Shown here piece after piece: positions 24,493-34,381 of a stretch of DNA of 43,715 bases. The stretch's first letter is position 1; each line of letters starts with the position of its first letter. The DNA is from an uncultured Gammaproteobacteria bacterium (GTDB taxonomy: Bacteria > Pseudomonadota > Gammaproteobacteria > Steroidobacterales > UBA11654). The translations under genes were made by a program, and so were the position numbers. The notes under the pieces are model-generated. The model saw only the letters and a list, made by a program, of their open reading frames with translations, was not told where the DNA came from and ran no database searches. The stretch spans positions 1-43,715 of the forward strand of contig CACPJA010000010.1 in assembly GCA_902634075.1 (NCBI GenBank), given 5' to 3'.

Positions 24493-25856
24493 TGAAAATT
24501 AATAAAATCTTTCAATCCCTATCACTTAAATTGATCACAGTCTTTTTGATTACTGCAATTGCTTATCTGTATCTTTTGACCGTGGGAGTTCGTTCGTTAA
24601 TATTGAATGACGAGGTCAGAGAAACACTTGGCTATTATCAAACCAGTTATTTAGAGAATTTTTTAGAAGATCTTCGTTATCCACCAACTCAAGAAAGGGC
24701 AGAGGAGGTAGCTAGCAATATGCCCTTTGATATAAAAATTATTGGGGAAAATTTCGGCTGGACGTCGACCAACGAATTTCCTGATTTAGATGTAATTGAT
24801 TTTCAAAAAAGCAACTGGGATATCCTGAAGATAAAAGATGACATTGAAATTGGTCAAGATCCCTATATTGAAGGCTCAGAATTTGCTCGCTATATGAATA
24901 GAACCTTTTTTAAAGTCCCTTATGGAGATTATGTAGTCATCCTTGTTAATCCCAAAATGACTCAAGAGGTGAATCCAACTTATTTGTTTGAAGCTTTGTT
25001 GGGCATCAGCTTATTAATCTTATTAATCTCATTCTTAGTTGTTCAAAGAATCATTAATCCAATACAGGCAATTCAAGATGGAACAAGCAAGATAGGATCT
25101 GGTGAACTCGAACATCGAATTACTATTAAGCCAAAAGATGAGCTCGGTATATTAGCGAACGAGATCAATCTATTAGCCAAAAATGTTCAGGATATGTTAG
25201 AAGCCAAACAGCGTTTAAATCTTGGAGTTAGCCACGAACTCAGGTCACCTCTAACAAGAGCTCGATTGCAAATAGAGATGCTAGAAGATGAAAAGCAAAG
25301 AGATGAGCTGCTCAATGAAATCAATGCTATGGAAGCTATTATTTCTAATTTACTCGATAGCGAGGCCATTAACTATGGTCATAAGAAGCTTGATTTAAAA
25401 ACATTCAATATTGAGGTCATAATAAAGGAGCTAACTTCTAAAGCCGCTTACCTAGAGAATATAGAAATTGTCATATCATCAAATATAAAAACTAAAGAGG
25501 TGGAGGCTGATCAAATTCTTATCGAGGTGATGATAAAGAATGTGCTTGAAAATGCTTCAAGATTTACGTCTCCTGAAGACAGTCGAATTGAAATAAATCT
25601 TGAGGAGATTGATCCAGATTCAATGAAGTTATCTGTCAGAGACTATGGTCCTGGCTTCAATGAAGATGATTTAGAAAAGGTTACAGAGCCTTTTTTTAGA
25701 ACTGGTCAATCCAGAAGTAGAAAGAGTGGAGGGTTTGGCTTAGGTCTATATTTGAGCAAGCAAATCATTACAGCCCATAGCGGAACAATTCAAATCAAGA
25801 ATCACTCCCAACAGGGAGCTGTAGTTGATTTGATATTGCCAATTAAACAAAAATAG
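24492..25856 (+). CDS. Membrane sensor histidine kinase
   Basis: 454 aa. Two membrane helices (about 12-31 and 165-184) flank a sensor domain of about 130 residues in the periplasm. A HAMP linker with PIQAIQDGTSKIGSGELEHR leads to the H-box GVSHELRSPLTRARLQIEML (His248). The ATPase part has the N-box (MIKNVLENASRFT), G1 (VRDYGPGF), F-box (EPFFRTGQSR) and G2 (GGFGLGLYLSKQII). Class I architecture like CpxA/EnvZ. The sensor domain is acidic with no Cys/His cluster, so a metal or heme signal is not suggested. Its ATG overlaps the regulator's stop codon. Confidence 0.92.
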   Translation: MKINKIFQSLSLKLITVFLITAIAYLYLLTVGVRSLILNDEVRETLGYYQTSYLENFLEDLRYPPTQERAEEVASNMPFDIKIIGENFGWTSTNEFPDLDVIDFQKSNWDILKIKDDIEIGQDPYIEGSEFARYMNRTFFKVPYGDYVVILVNPKMTQEVNPTYLFEALLGISLLILLISFLVVQRIINPIQAIQDGTSKIGSGELEHRITIKPKDELGILANEINLLAKNVQDMLEAKQRLNLGVSHELRSPLTRARLQIEMLEDEKQRDELLNEINAMEAIISNLLDSEAINYGHKKLDLKTFNIEVIIKELTSKAAYLENIEIVISSNIKTKEVEADQILIEVMIKNVLENASRFTSPEDSRIEINLEEIDPDSMKLSVRDYGPGFNEDDLEKVTEPFFRTGQSRSRKSGGFGLGLYLSKQIITAHSGTIQIKNHSQQGAVVDLILPIKQK

Positions 25857-25940
25857 AAATCCATAAAAACTGATTTGACTCGGCTGGTAATCTGTTTAAT
25901 TGTGTGATTAAATCCCCAGTGTTTTTAAGTTAATAATCAT

Positions 25941-26258
25941 ATGCCGATTATAAATGTCATAGATAGCGAAGGCGAGGAACACACCGTTGAAGGTCAAGTG
26001 GGTCTCTCACTTATGGAGAGCCTAAGAGACTTGGATAATGGGGTATTAGCACTTTGTGGCGGAATGTGTTCTTGTGCCACCTGTCATTGTTATATTGAAG
26101 AACCCTGGGCTTCAACTCTGGAAAAACGCCAAGACGATGAATTGGAACTTCTTGAAGATCTAGAATCTTTTAGAGATGATCAATCTAGATTATCCTGTCA
26201 AGTTGAATTTACAGAAGATTTAGATGGGATGAGACTAGAGATTGCCCCAGATGAGTAG
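25941..26258 (+). CDS. Adrenodoxin-type [2Fe-2S] ferredoxin
   Basis: 105 aa one-electron carrier. The cluster ligands are in ALCGGMCSCATCHCY (Cys-x5-Cys-x2-Cys), with the fourth Cys in RLSCQVEF. The acidic helix (DDELELLEDLE) that docks partner reductases and P450s in this family is present. No P450 or ferredoxin reductase gene is nearby. The RCCR-like protein encoded upstream belongs to a ferredoxin-using superfamily, which makes a partnership worth testing, although those enzymes normally use plant-type ferredoxin. The 84-bp leader holds a dyad, TTTAAT-6-ATTAAA (25895-25912), of unknown meaning, and no obvious Shine-Dalgarno sequence. Confidence 0.92.
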   Translation: MPIINVIDSEGEEHTVEGQVGLSLMESLRDLDNGVLALCGGMCSCATCHCYIEEPWASTLEKRQDDELELLEDLESFRDDQSRLSCQVEFTEDLDGMRLEIAPDE

Positions 26259-26264
26259 AACGAT

Positions 26265-26873
26265 ATGATCAAATTATTCCATGCAAAAGGCAGTCGATCA
26301 GTCAGAATCATTTGGCTTTTTGAGGAATTGGGACTGGATTATGAATTGGTAGTCTTGGAAAGAGGTAAACCCAATCCTGATTTTGTAGAGGCGAGTCCTT
26401 TTGCAAAGTTACCTGCAATAAAGGACGGGGATCTTCTCTTAAGTGAATCGGTTGCTATAGTTCAATACATTCTCATGAAATATGGAGAGGGTCGTTTACA
26501 GCCAGAAAAAGACTCAAACGAATACCCCTATTTTCTCCATTGGCTTAATTTCGGAGAATCCACTTTGATTTTACCAATTGTTGATATTCTTAAAAACACC
26601 ATGTTTAGACCCGAAGAGCACAGACATCAGTACACGATTGATTCTGCAAAAGAATCCTTTATAAAGTTGTTAAAAACTATGGACCCTATGCTTAGCCAAC
26701 AAAACTTTCTAGTTGGTAATGAATTCACAGCTGCAGACATTATTAATGGCTACACTCTTCGACTGGCGAGCAATCTAGAATTACTCAATGGTGCTGATGG
26801 TACAATCAATGTTTGTGATTATTATAAGCGTTTAGAAGAAAGAAAAGCCTTTCAAAAGGCAATCTCTAGCTAG
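26265..26873 (+). CDS. Glutathione S-transferase family protein
   Basis: 202 aa. The thioredoxin-like N-terminal domain opens MIKLFHAKGSRSVRIIWLFEELGLDY, with a Ser where many bacterial GSTs have the catalytic Ser/Cys. KLPAIKDGDLLLSESVAIVQYI holds the cis-Pro and the glutathione-binding E-S. The all-helical C-terminal domain contains the conserved Asp of FTAADIINGYTL. Likely cytosolic, conjugating or reducing with glutathione; substrate unknown. It follows the ferredoxin gene by 6 bp, so the two are probably co-transcribed. Its 3' end overlaps the convergent amidase gene by 8 bp. Confidence 0.9.
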   Translation: MIKLFHAKGSRSVRIIWLFEELGLDYELVVLERGKPNPDFVEASPFAKLPAIKDGDLLLSESVAIVQYILMKYGEGRLQPEKDSNEYPYFLHWLNFGESTLILPIVDILKNTMFRPEEHRHQYTIDSAKESFIKLLKTMDPMLSQQNFLVGNEFTAADIINGYTLRLASNLELLNGADGTINVCDYYKRLEERKAFQKAISS

Positions 26874-28356
26874 GCCAATTATCCTTCCAAGGACGTGCCT
26901 CCTCTAGTTGAAGTGCCAGTTCAAGCAATTGTTGTTCTTTACCAAGACTCGCATGGAAGTGACTGCCAATAGGTAGACCAGAAGGGGACCAACCAAGGGG
27001 AATTGACATTGCCGGATCTCCAGTAACATTCGCCAGAGGGGTGAAAGTGATGAAGTTTACAGAACGCTCCAATAACTTGTCATATGGAATATCGGGTGCC
27101 ATGTCACCATTTTTAGGCGCAGTGGTCTGAACAACAGGTGAGAGGAGCATGTCATAGGCATTAAATATTTGATTGGACTTTAAGCTATCCTCTTGCAATC
27201 TCTCTAATGCTTTTTCAACTTGTCCATCAGGAAGATTATCAAACCATTTCCCTAGACCTAGAGTCCATGGTTCAAGCAATTCATTAAGAACGGTTTCTGT
27301 TCTTCCAAAATTCTCTTCAGCCAAAGTAATTATTGTCCTTGCACCATGAGCCCACATAGTAATAAATGAGTCAATGAATCGCTCCCCATCAATGAATGGC
27401 TCTATGATCTCTATATCATGTCCAAGTTCTTCGCACAGAGCAGCAGTATTCTCAATTGAATCTTTAACATCGGAATCAGCTTCGTTTCCAAGCATATTTG
27501 ATGTGAGGAGGGCTATTTTTAGCTTTTTATTGTTGGGCATAATTTGCATAGGAATCTTTGGCAATCTTCCTGAAGGGTCAATTGTTTGCATGTGATAGAG
27601 TGCTGTGGCACTGTCCCTGACACTTCGAGTGTGGACAAATCTGACACTCAAATCTATAGGTCTATTGGGTTGAGCATCATCTATCGTTCTGTAAATAGAA
27701 GGTTTGAATCCAAAGATACCGCAACATGATGCAGGAACTCGAATGGATCCTCCACCGTCACTTGCTGAAGCAATCGCAACCATACCTGAGGCTACTGCCG
27801 CAGCTGATCCTCCGCTAGAACCCCCGGTGTTATGAAACAAATTCCAAGGATTTTTTGCCGTCCCTAACAGCAGTGATTCAGTGGTTCCCGTTAAGCCAAA
27901 TTCTGGCGTATTTGTTTTGCCTAATGAGATCAGACCCATATCAAAAGCAGCTTGGACATTGGAAGAGTTTCTATTGGCAATTCTATTAGCAAACATTCTT
28001 GATCCTGAAGTAGTTCTTACTCCTTTTTGATCAAGCAGGTCCTTAACCAAATAAGGGACCCCAGCAAAAGGACCGTTTGTTGGATTTGATTTTGCAATAT
28101 CAATCGCTTGTTCGAAAGATTTAGTAACCACTGCATTAAGCTTTGGATTAAGCAACTCAATTCTTTCAATTGCTGACATAACCATTTCCAGGACAGATAC
28201 TTGGCCTGTTTTGATCAATTTAGCCTGTTCTGTTGCATCTAGAAAATGCAGAGATTCACTTTCAGCAAAGCCAATCCTTGAAGTGACTAGACTTCCAATC
28301 CCGATTGATAAGCCTGATTTTAGAACATGTCTTCTTTGATGATTAATAGAACTCAT
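26866..28356 (-). CDS. Amidase-signature hydrolase with Tat signal
   Basis: About 496 aa from the ATG at 28356. The longer frame to 28371 adds five residues, but GGGTGA just before the inner ATG favours the shorter start. The N-terminus [18 protein letters not shown] is a twin-arginine signal, so export to the periplasm already folded is expected, unusual for a family that is mostly cytosolic. Catalytic triad of the amidase signature family: Lys in PYLVKDLLD (Lys105), Ser in [14 protein letters not shown] (Ser180) and nucleophile Ser in [15 protein letters not shown] (Ser204). It hydrolyses an amide or ester of unknown identity; it is not GatA, given the signal peptide and lack of gatBC. Its start region overlaps the ArsC-like gene. 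Confidence 0.88.
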   Translation of the reverse strand: MSSINHQRRHVLKSGLSIGIGSLVTSRIGFAESESLHFLDATEQAKLIKTGQVSVLEMVMSAIERIELLNPKLNAVVTKSFEQAIDIAKSNPTNGPFAGVPYLVKDLLDQKGVRTTSGSRMFANRIANRNSSNVQAAFDMGLISLGKTNTPEFGLTGTTESLLLGTAKNPWNLFHNTGGSSGGSAAAVASGMVAIASASDGGGSIRVPASCCGIFGFKPSIYRTIDDAQPNRPIDLSVRFVHTRSVRDSATALYHMQTIDPSGRLPKIPMQIMPNNKKLKIALLTSNMLGNEADSDVKDSIENTAALCEELGHDIEIIEPFIDGERFIDSFITMWAHGARTIITLAEENFGRTETVLNELLEPWTLGLGKWFDNLPDGQVEKALERLQEDSLKSNQIFNAYDMLLSPVVQTTAPKNGDMAPDIPYDKLLERSVNFITFTPLANVTGDPAMSIPLGWSPSGLPIGSHFHASLGKEQQLLELALQLEEARPWKDNWPS

Positions 28357-28367
28357 ATGATCACCCA

Positions 28368-28715
28368 TCATAGCATATTGAGTGTATTTTCAGGCGGCCT
28401 CCCAATTACTGCTTTCTGTTCATCAAAAATGATGGGACGTTCTATAAGAATTGGATTTTCAGTCATCAAAGCGATCAGTTCATCATCGCTGATCTCTTCT
28501 AGAGAAATTACTAACTCTTTGAAACAAGATTCCCCTGTTCTTAAAATTTCTGAAGGACCCAAGTTAAGTTTTTTTAGAATGCTTTTTATTTCAGATGGGG
28601 TTGGTGGATTTTTAAGATAGAGAATAACTTTAGGATCAACTCCATGCTTGTTAAGCAACTCTAGACTCTGTCTAGATTTACTACATCTGGGATTGTGCAA
28701 GATGGTGACAGGCAT
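28368..28715 (-). CDS. arsC: ArsC-family (arsenate reductase-like) protein
   Basis: 115 aa thioredoxin-fold protein of the glutaredoxin-dependent ArsC type. The active Cys is in HNPRCSKSRQSLELL (Cys11), with the downstream Arg in LIERPIIF and the end motif IGRPPENTL. The LLNKHGVDPKVILYLKNPPT wording is typical. True arsenate reductase or a YffB-like relative cannot be told apart here; no arsB/acr3 transporter or arsR regulator is nearby, which weakens a resistance role. It sits 6 bp after the SDR gene and overlaps the amidase start (ATGATGG). Confidence 0.85.
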   Translation of the reverse strand: MPVTILHNPRCSKSRQSLELLNKHGVDPKVILYLKNPPTPSEIKSILKKLNLGPSEILRTGESCFKELVISLEEISDDELIALMTENPILIERPIIFDEQKAVIGRPPENTLNML

Positions 28716-28721
28716 TTTGAC

Positions 28722-29483
28722 CTATAGTCTTTGCGCTCCATCAAGATCAATGCATCGTCCAGAAAAATACTCATTCATAAAAATAAACTCAGCAGCTTTG
28801 GCAACCTCATCAGGCTCACCGATGCGGCCAAGTGGAACCATTTTACTGAGACCTTCTTTGACATGATCAGGCATACCAGCAACCATCTCAGTATTAATAA
28901 ATCCAGGAGCTATGGAGTTCACGCGAATCCCATGCTTAGAGAGTTCTTTAGCCCAAACAACCGCCATTGATTGAACACCAGCTTTTGTTGCAGAGTAATT
29001 GGTTTGCCCAAAATTTCCATGCCTAGCAACACTTGAAATATTAATAATGACACCGCCTGAACCACCTTCAATCATATGTTGCGCGGCCTCTCTTCCACAT
29101 AAGAAGACACCGGTTAAATTAAGATCTATAACAGCTTGCCAGTCCTCAAGAGACATTCGTTTTACAAATTCTCCATCCTTAAATTTGACCAAAAGTCCGT
29201 CCCTAGTGATGCCGGCATTATTAATCGAACCGTGTAAAGGACCTAATAGAGAAACTATATCTGCATAAGCGTCACTAACCTCTTTTTCGTCAGTGACATC
29301 AGCTTTAAATAACTCAACCTCTGCGCCAGCTGCCTTACATGCTTTCCAAGTCTCAGCCCCATCTTTCGAGTCTATCTCAAGATCAATTAATCCCAATTTA
29401 CATTTATGAGCTGCAAGACGTTTAGCCATGGCTGCACCAAGACCTCTAGCTGCACCTGTGATTATTATTGTTTTGTTTTCCAT
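28722..29483 (-). CDS. Short-chain dehydrogenase/reductase
   Basis: 253 aa classical SDR. Cofactor motif [12 protein letters not shown] (residues 9-20), NNAG (88-91), and catalytic Ser150, Tyr163 and Lys167 in [23 protein letters not shown]. Asp/Glu-rich LIDLEID after strand 2 suggests NAD(H) over NADP(H). The general look is FabG- or 3-hydroxyacyl-CoA-dehydrogenase-like. It heads a minus-strand unit with arsC and the amidase and is divergent from the thiolase operon, so a role in acyl-CoA metabolism is possible (inference). Confidence 0.88.
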   Translation of the reverse strand: MENKTIIITGAARGLGAAMAKRLAAHKCKLGLIDLEIDSKDGAETWKACKAAGAEVELFKADVTDEKEVSDAYADIVSLLGPLHGSINNAGITRDGLLVKFKDGEFVKRMSLEDWQAVIDLNLTGVFLCGREAAQHMIEGGSGGVIINISSVARHGNFGQTNYSATKAGVQSMAVVWAKELSKHGIRVNSIAPGFINTEMVAGMPDHVKEGLSKMVPLGRIGEPDEVAKAAEFIFMNEYFSGRCIDLDGAQRL

Positions 29484-29610
29484 ATCTATCTCCGTGTCTA
29501 TATTTTTTCATTGAAATCTAGAAGATGAATTGTAACCGAAAAACAACATAGAAATATATCGGATTATTATGTTTTGCTTTAGTATTATTATTAGACTTAG
29601 AATCAATAAA

Positions 29611-29638
29611 TGGTAATAATTAAGATAAAAAATTACCA
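29611..29638. promoter_or_regulatory. Inverted repeat upstream of the thiolase operon (candidate operator)
   Basis: A perfect 7-bp inverted repeat, TGGTAAT (29611-29617) and ATTACCA (29632-29638), with half-sites 21 bp apart start to start, about two helix turns. It lies in the 177-bp divergent region between the SDR and thiolase genes, ending 22 bp before the thiolase ATG. Geometry fits a dimeric repressor; the binding protein is unknown and it does not match the E. coli FadR or PsrA consensus I remember. Confidence 0.38.
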
Positions 29639-29660
29639 AATGAAAATTAGTAGGTGAATT

Positions 29661-30866
29661 ATGACAGACGCATATATTTTTGATCATGTGAGAAGCCCAA
29701 GAGGCAAAGGTAAATCCGATGGATCTCTTCATCAGGTAACACCAGTTGAATTGTTAACTCAAGTGCTGGAGTCTTTAAGAGACAGGAATGAGTTAGACAC
29801 AAGCCGTATTGATGATGTAATTATGGGAGTGGTTCATAACCAAGGAGAGCAAGCTTCTAACCCAGCCCGTACGGCAGCGATTAATGCAGGTTATGCAGAA
29901 GAAGCGGCCGGTAAACAACTAAATCGCTTCTGTGCTTCTGGACTTGAGGCTGTCAATTCTGCAGCAGCTCAGGTTATGTCAGGGATGTCTGATCTTTGTA
30001 TTGGCGGAGGTCTAGAATCCATGTCAAGAGTGCCAATGGATACGGTAGGCGGAGCTCTAGCGGTAGATCCCCAAGTGGCTTATGGCGGCTATTTTGTACC
30101 CCAAGGTATTAGTGCTGATCTCATTGCCTCCAAATATGGATTCACTCGAGAAGATGTGGATGCCTTTGCAGTTGAAAGCCAAAAAAGAGCTTCCCATGCA
30201 AGAGATGAGGGCTATTTTGATAATTCAATTGTTCCAATTAAAGACAATCTGGGCGATATCCTATTGGATCATGATGAGTGCATTAGAACAGGCACCACTG
30301 TCGAAGATTTGGCCAAGCTAAAACCTTCTTTTGTACAAATGGGTGAATTTGGTTTTAATTCAGTAGCGATTCAAAGATACCCTGAGGTTGAGAAAATTAA
30401 CCATGTCCATCATGCAGGCAATTCAAGTGTTATTGTTGACGGCGCTAGTGCAGTATTGGTTGGAACCAAGGAAGTTGGTGAAGAATTAGGTTTAACCCCA
30501 AGAGCAAAAATAGTTGGCTTTGCATCCACAGGAACTGAACCAACCATCATGCTTACCGGACCAGCACCATCAGCAGAAAAAGTGCTCAAACGATGCGGTA
30601 TGAGTAAAGATAATATTGATTTATTTGAGCTCAATGAAGCTTTTGCTGTGGTTGTTCTTCTGTATATGCAACAAATGGATATTGATCATGAACAGATTAA
30701 TGTAAATGGTGGCGCAATCGCTATGGGCCATCCTCTGGGAGCAACTGGTGGTATGGTCTTGGGGACACTGATCGATGAAATGGAGAGAAGAGATCTAAAC
30801 ACAGGTTTAGTCAATCTTTGCATTGGAGGAGGCATGGGCACCTCAACAATTGTCGAACGAGCATAA
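29661..30866 (+). CDS. Acetyl-CoA acyltransferase (thiolase)
   Basis: 401 aa. Cleaves 3-ketoacyl-CoA with CoA to acetyl-CoA and a shortened acyl-CoA, the last step of beta-oxidation, or runs in reverse. Nucleophile Cys91 is in LNRFCASGLEAVNSA, the His in NVNGGAIAMGHPLGATGG, and the second Cys in LCIGGGMGT. NEAFAV is also present. AGGTGA precedes the ATG by five bases. It is followed after 25 bp by the FadB-like gene, giving a fadA-fadB type pair in reversed order compared with E. coli fadBA. Confidence 0.92.
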   Translation: MTDAYIFDHVRSPRGKGKSDGSLHQVTPVELLTQVLESLRDRNELDTSRIDDVIMGVVHNQGEQASNPARTAAINAGYAEEAAGKQLNRFCASGLEAVNSAAAQVMSGMSDLCIGGGLESMSRVPMDTVGGALAVDPQVAYGGYFVPQGISADLIASKYGFTREDVDAFAVESQKRASHARDEGYFDNSIVPIKDNLGDILLDHDECIRTGTTVEDLAKLKPSFVQMGEFGFNSVAIQRYPEVEKINHVHHAGNSSVIVDGASAVLVGTKEVGEELGLTPRAKIVGFASTGTEPTIMLTGPAPSAEKVLKRCGMSKDNIDLFELNEAFAVVVLLYMQQMDIDHEQINVNGGAIAMGHPLGATGGMVLGTLIDEMERRDLNTGLVNLCIGGGMGTSTIVERA

Positions 30867-30891
30867 TAAATATATTTAAAGGGAAATACGA

Positions 30892-33033
30892 ATGAGTAAA
30901 ACCATGAACATGAACGTCGATCAAGATGGCATTGCTGTAATTGAGATCGATGTTCAAGATCGTCCAATGAATGTAATCACAGCAGATTTTGCTGATGACT
31001 TTAAGAATTGCGTGGAAGAAATTACAAAAGACGAAAAGATAATCGGTGCTGTATTGACTTCAGCAAAAAATGATTTTATGGCCGGCGCAGATCTAAAATC
31101 AATGCTGCCATCCCTTATTGGTCTTGGGGATGCTTCAGCCATGGCAGAGAGAATCATTGAAAGTCATAAGCTCAATAGAGCCATGGAGACATGCGGTAAA
31201 CCGTTCGTTGCTGCTATTAATGGCACTGCTCTTGGTGGAGGCCTAGAAATTACTTTATCTTGTCATTATCGTATCGCTGCTGATCGGAATGATGCGGTTC
31301 TTGGTCTTCCAGAAGTGATGGTTGGTCTATTACCAGGTGGAGGAGGTACCCAACGCTTACCTCGTATCATTGGTATACAGGCAGCTCTAGAGTTGATGAC
31401 ACAAGGCAAACACCTTAAGCCTCAGAAAGCTTTAGCCATGGGTATTGTGAATGAATTGGCTCCTCCTGATGAATTATTGTCTAAAGCAAAACAATGGATT
31501 ATTGATGGCGGTAAGGCAACACAACCCTGGGATACGAAAGGCTTTAAAGTTCCAGGAGGGTTTGACCCGAATACAAAAGGGACAATCCAAATGTTTTCCG
31601 TTGTTAATGCCATGGTGGCTAAAAACACCAATCACAATTACCCTGCACCTATTGCTATTGTTTCTTCAGTCTATGAAGGTTGTCAGGTACCAATAGATAC
31701 CGGTTTGGAAATTGAAGCAAAATACTTTGTTGGCTTACTTTGTGATCCTGTGTCTGGGAACATGATTAGAAGTCTTTTTAATAATAAACAGTCAGCTGAT
31801 AAATTAAGAGCGAGACCAAAAGGTGTCGATAAGCACACTGTGAAGACATTAGGCATGCTTGGAGCTGGAATGATGGGCGCAGGAATTACCTTAGTGAGTG
31901 CTCAGGCTGGGATGAAAGTTTATTTGCTTGACTCAACTCAGGAAAATGCTGAGAAGGGCAAGGCTTATTCTGAAAAATATTTCCAAAAAAGTGTTGCCTT
32001 AAAGAAAATGACTGAGGAAAAGAAAGCTGCAATCATGGACAATATTATCGCTACGACTGATTACAATGATTTAAAAGATTGTGATTTGATCATTGAAGCT
32101 GTCTTTGAAAATAGAGAAATCAAGGCCGATGTCACACAAAAAACTGAAGCTGTCATTGGAGAAGACATTATTTTTGCTTCAAACACTTCAACTTTACCAA
32201 TAAGCGGTCTGGCTGAGTCTTCCAGTAGGCCTCATAATTTTATTGGTATGCACTTTTTCTCCCCGGTAGAGAAGATGCCATTGGTGGAGATGATTATGGG
32301 AGAGCAGTCTTCAGATGAAGCCTTAGCAAAATCTCTCGACTACATTCAACAGATCAAAAAAACACCTATAGTTGTCAACGACAGTCGAGGCTTTTTTACT
32401 TCCAGAGTATTTAGCACCTCCTGTAACGAAGCCAACGAAATGATGAGAGAAGGAGTTAATCCAGCATTAATAGAGAATGCTGCTAGACACGCTGGTTACC
32501 CTGTTGGTCCTTTTGCTGTTCAAGATGAAACAACGATAGATCTTTCTGTAAAAATCCATAATCAAACCAAGGAAGACATGGGAGATGACTACAAGCCGAT
32601 GTCATCGATTGAAGTCATGCAGAAGATGTACGAATTAGGACGACTTGGCAAGCGTTTTGGTAAAGGATTTTATGAGTACCCGGAAGGTGGGAAGAAATTT
32701 CTTTGGCCTGGCTTATCAGATATTTATCCTGTTAATGAACAACAGCCTGATATCCAAGAAATTAAAGATAGAATGATGAGTGTCCAGGCTTTGGATGCTT
32801 ATCGATGTCTTGAAGAAAATGTTTTAACATCTCCAGATGATGGTGATATTGGATCTATATTTGGCTGGGGATTTCCACCTTGGACAGGGGGAGTTTTCTC
32901 TTACATTGATATGGTAGGTTTGCAAAACTTTGTTGATCGGTGTGATGATTATTGTGATCGATTCGGCGAAAGATTTAAGGTCCCAGATAGCCTCAGAGAG
33001 AGAGCTAAAAACAAAGAGAAATTTTACTCCTAG
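30892..33033 (+). CDS. Bifunctional enoyl-CoA hydratase / 3-hydroxyacyl-CoA dehydrogenase (FadB/FadJ type)
   Basis: 713 aa two-enzyme beta-oxidation protein. The hydratase half (1 to about 300) has [28 protein letters not shown] and [22 protein letters not shown] with the two catalytic Glu. The dehydrogenase half starts with the NAD site [10 protein letters not shown] (about 323-332), then [25 protein letters not shown] with the catalytic His, and GFFTSRVF. The C-terminal domain contains [14 protein letters not shown]. Length and order match FadJ/FadB. It works with the thiolase encoded just upstream, probably as a complex. Confidence 0.93.
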   Translation: MSKTMNMNVDQDGIAVIEIDVQDRPMNVITADFADDFKNCVEEITKDEKIIGAVLTSAKNDFMAGADLKSMLPSLIGLGDASAMAERIIESHKLNRAMETCGKPFVAAINGTALGGGLEITLSCHYRIAADRNDAVLGLPEVMVGLLPGGGGTQRLPRIIGIQAALELMTQGKHLKPQKALAMGIVNELAPPDELLSKAKQWIIDGGKATQPWDTKGFKVPGGFDPNTKGTIQMFSVVNAMVAKNTNHNYPAPIAIVSSVYEGCQVPIDTGLEIEAKYFVGLLCDPVSGNMIRSLFNNKQSADKLRARPKGVDKHTVKTLGMLGAGMMGAGITLVSAQAGMKVYLLDSTQENAEKGKAYSEKYFQKSVALKKMTEEKKAAIMDNIIATTDYNDLKDCDLIIEAVFENREIKADVTQKTEAVIGEDIIFASNTSTLPISGLAESSSRPHNFIGMHFFSPVEKMPLVEMIMGEQSSDEALAKSLDYIQQIKKTPIVVNDSRGFFTSRVFSTSCNEANEMMREGVNPALIENAARHAGYPVGPFAVQDETTIDLSVKIHNQTKEDMGDDYKPMSSIEVMQKMYELGRLGKRFGKGFYEYPEGGKKFLWPGLSDIYPVNEQQPDIQEIKDRMMSVQALDAYRCLEENVLTSPDDGDIGSIFGWGFPPWTGGVFSYIDMVGLQNFVDRCDDYCDRFGERFKVPDSLRERAKNKEKFYS

Positions 33034-33041
33034 ATTAGAGA

Positions 33042-34292
33042 TTGGCTGAAACAAAAAAACTCATCAACCATCAACGAGCGGAGCAGATATTAGACCGTGA
33101 GGGCTTGGATGGTTTAATAGCAGTCACTCCCATAAATTTCTATTACCTTTCAGGTTATTGGGGACTGTATTACACTCCGGTTGGTTTTGAGGGTATTTAT
33201 TTTGCAATTGTTCCCAAACGCCAAACAAGCCAACCAGCCATGGTTTTGCCCGCCCTGGAATTAAGACGCTTAGAAACCAAAGGAAGATCTTGGATTTCAG
33301 ATGTTTATGCGTATTCCTCAGATGGCGAAGGAGATTATTTTGAAGACGGTCTACCTAAAGGTATGGATTATGCCAGTTGGCCTGTTAGTGATTCTGAAGA
33401 ACTCAATGATCTAGAGAGAAAGTGGAAAAAGATCATCGATGATTTTAAAGACAATTTTACTGAAAACTCAATTCAAGCCCTGATAAGAGGAATCAAATCA
33501 TCTGGATTGGAAAAGAAAAAAGTCGCCACAGATGATTTAAGGATCGAACAATGGTTAAAGAATGAGACTGATATAGAGATTGAGTGTGAATTTAGACCTG
33601 ATCTCTTTAATGAAATTAGGTTGGTTAAAACTAAGAATGAAATAGAAATTTTAAGGCAGGCTGCATTGATTAATGAGCGTTCTTTATTGAGTGCCATCAA
33701 TTTCATGTTCGAAGGAGCTCGTTGGGATGAAATAGAGAATCATTATATGAGCGAAATGGCTAAACAAGGTGGCAGAGGGGTTTATCTTTTATGTGGAGTT
33801 GGCGATTTACCGAATGAGGTGTGCAGGAAAAATGAACCCATTATGTTTGATGCTCTCGGGCAATACAGGAGGTATCACGGTGATTTTGGAAGATGCGCTG
33901 TTATTGAAAAACCTAATTCTATTCAAGTTGAAAGACATCAGGCAATAGTTGAAGGGTGGGAGATAGCACAACAGTATTTAACACCTGGTACCACTTATTC
34001 TGATATTTCCAATGAGGTAGGAGACTATATAAGAGGGCTTGGATTTGAAAATTTTCGCAACCCCGTCGTTCATAGCTTAGGTTTAGAGCACACTGATGAC
34101 CCAAAACTTATTGGACCACAACCAGGCGCTAAGCCTGACCAAGTTTTGGAAGCTAATATGGTGATTAATGTCGATATGCCATTCACTGAAATAGGTTGGG
34201 GATCTGTGCATATGGAAGACACTGTAGTAATAACGGATGATGGCTTCGAAAGGCTCTCAGAAGCTGATTTTGGGTTACAAATAAGTAGATAA
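33042..34292 (+). CDS. M24-family metallopeptidase (Xaa-Pro dipeptidase-like)
   Basis: 416 aa. The creatinase-type N-terminal domain opens with AEQILDREGLDGLIAVTPIN followed by FYYLSGY. The C-terminal pita-bread domain shows metal ligands: Asp in MFDALGQYRRYHGDFGR (two Asp), His in HSLGLEHTDDP, Glu in MPFTEIGWGSVH and Glu in MEDTVVITD. It could cleave a Xaa-Pro bond or another C-N bond, since the family includes creatinase and DMSP lyase DddP-type enzymes. A TTG at 33042, 8 bp after the FadB-like stop, is the best start; no ATG is near. It is probably in the thiolase operon, so a small-molecule role is as likely as a peptidase role. Confidence 0.83.
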   Translation: MAETKKLINHQRAEQILDREGLDGLIAVTPINFYYLSGYWGLYYTPVGFEGIYFAIVPKRQTSQPAMVLPALELRRLETKGRSWISDVYAYSSDGEGDYFEDGLPKGMDYASWPVSDSEELNDLERKWKKIIDDFKDNFTENSIQALIRGIKSSGLEKKKVATDDLRIEQWLKNETDIEIECEFRPDLFNEIRLVKTKNEIEILRQAALINERSLLSAINFMFEGARWDEIENHYMSEMAKQGGRGVYLLCGVGDLPNEVCRKNEPIMFDALGQYRRYHGDFGRCAVIEKPNSIQVERHQAIVEGWEIAQQYLTPGTTYSDISNEVGDYIRGLGFENFRNPVVHSLGLEHTDDPKLIGPQPGAKPDQVLEANMVINVDMPFTEIGWGSVHMEDTVVITDDGFERLSEADFGLQISR

Positions 34293-34381
34293 AAATTTAA
34301 GACGCTACCTCCTTGTGTTTTCATGTAAAACGTATAATCTATAGTCTAATTTTGTTCAAAAATATTTTTAGGGGAAAACTT

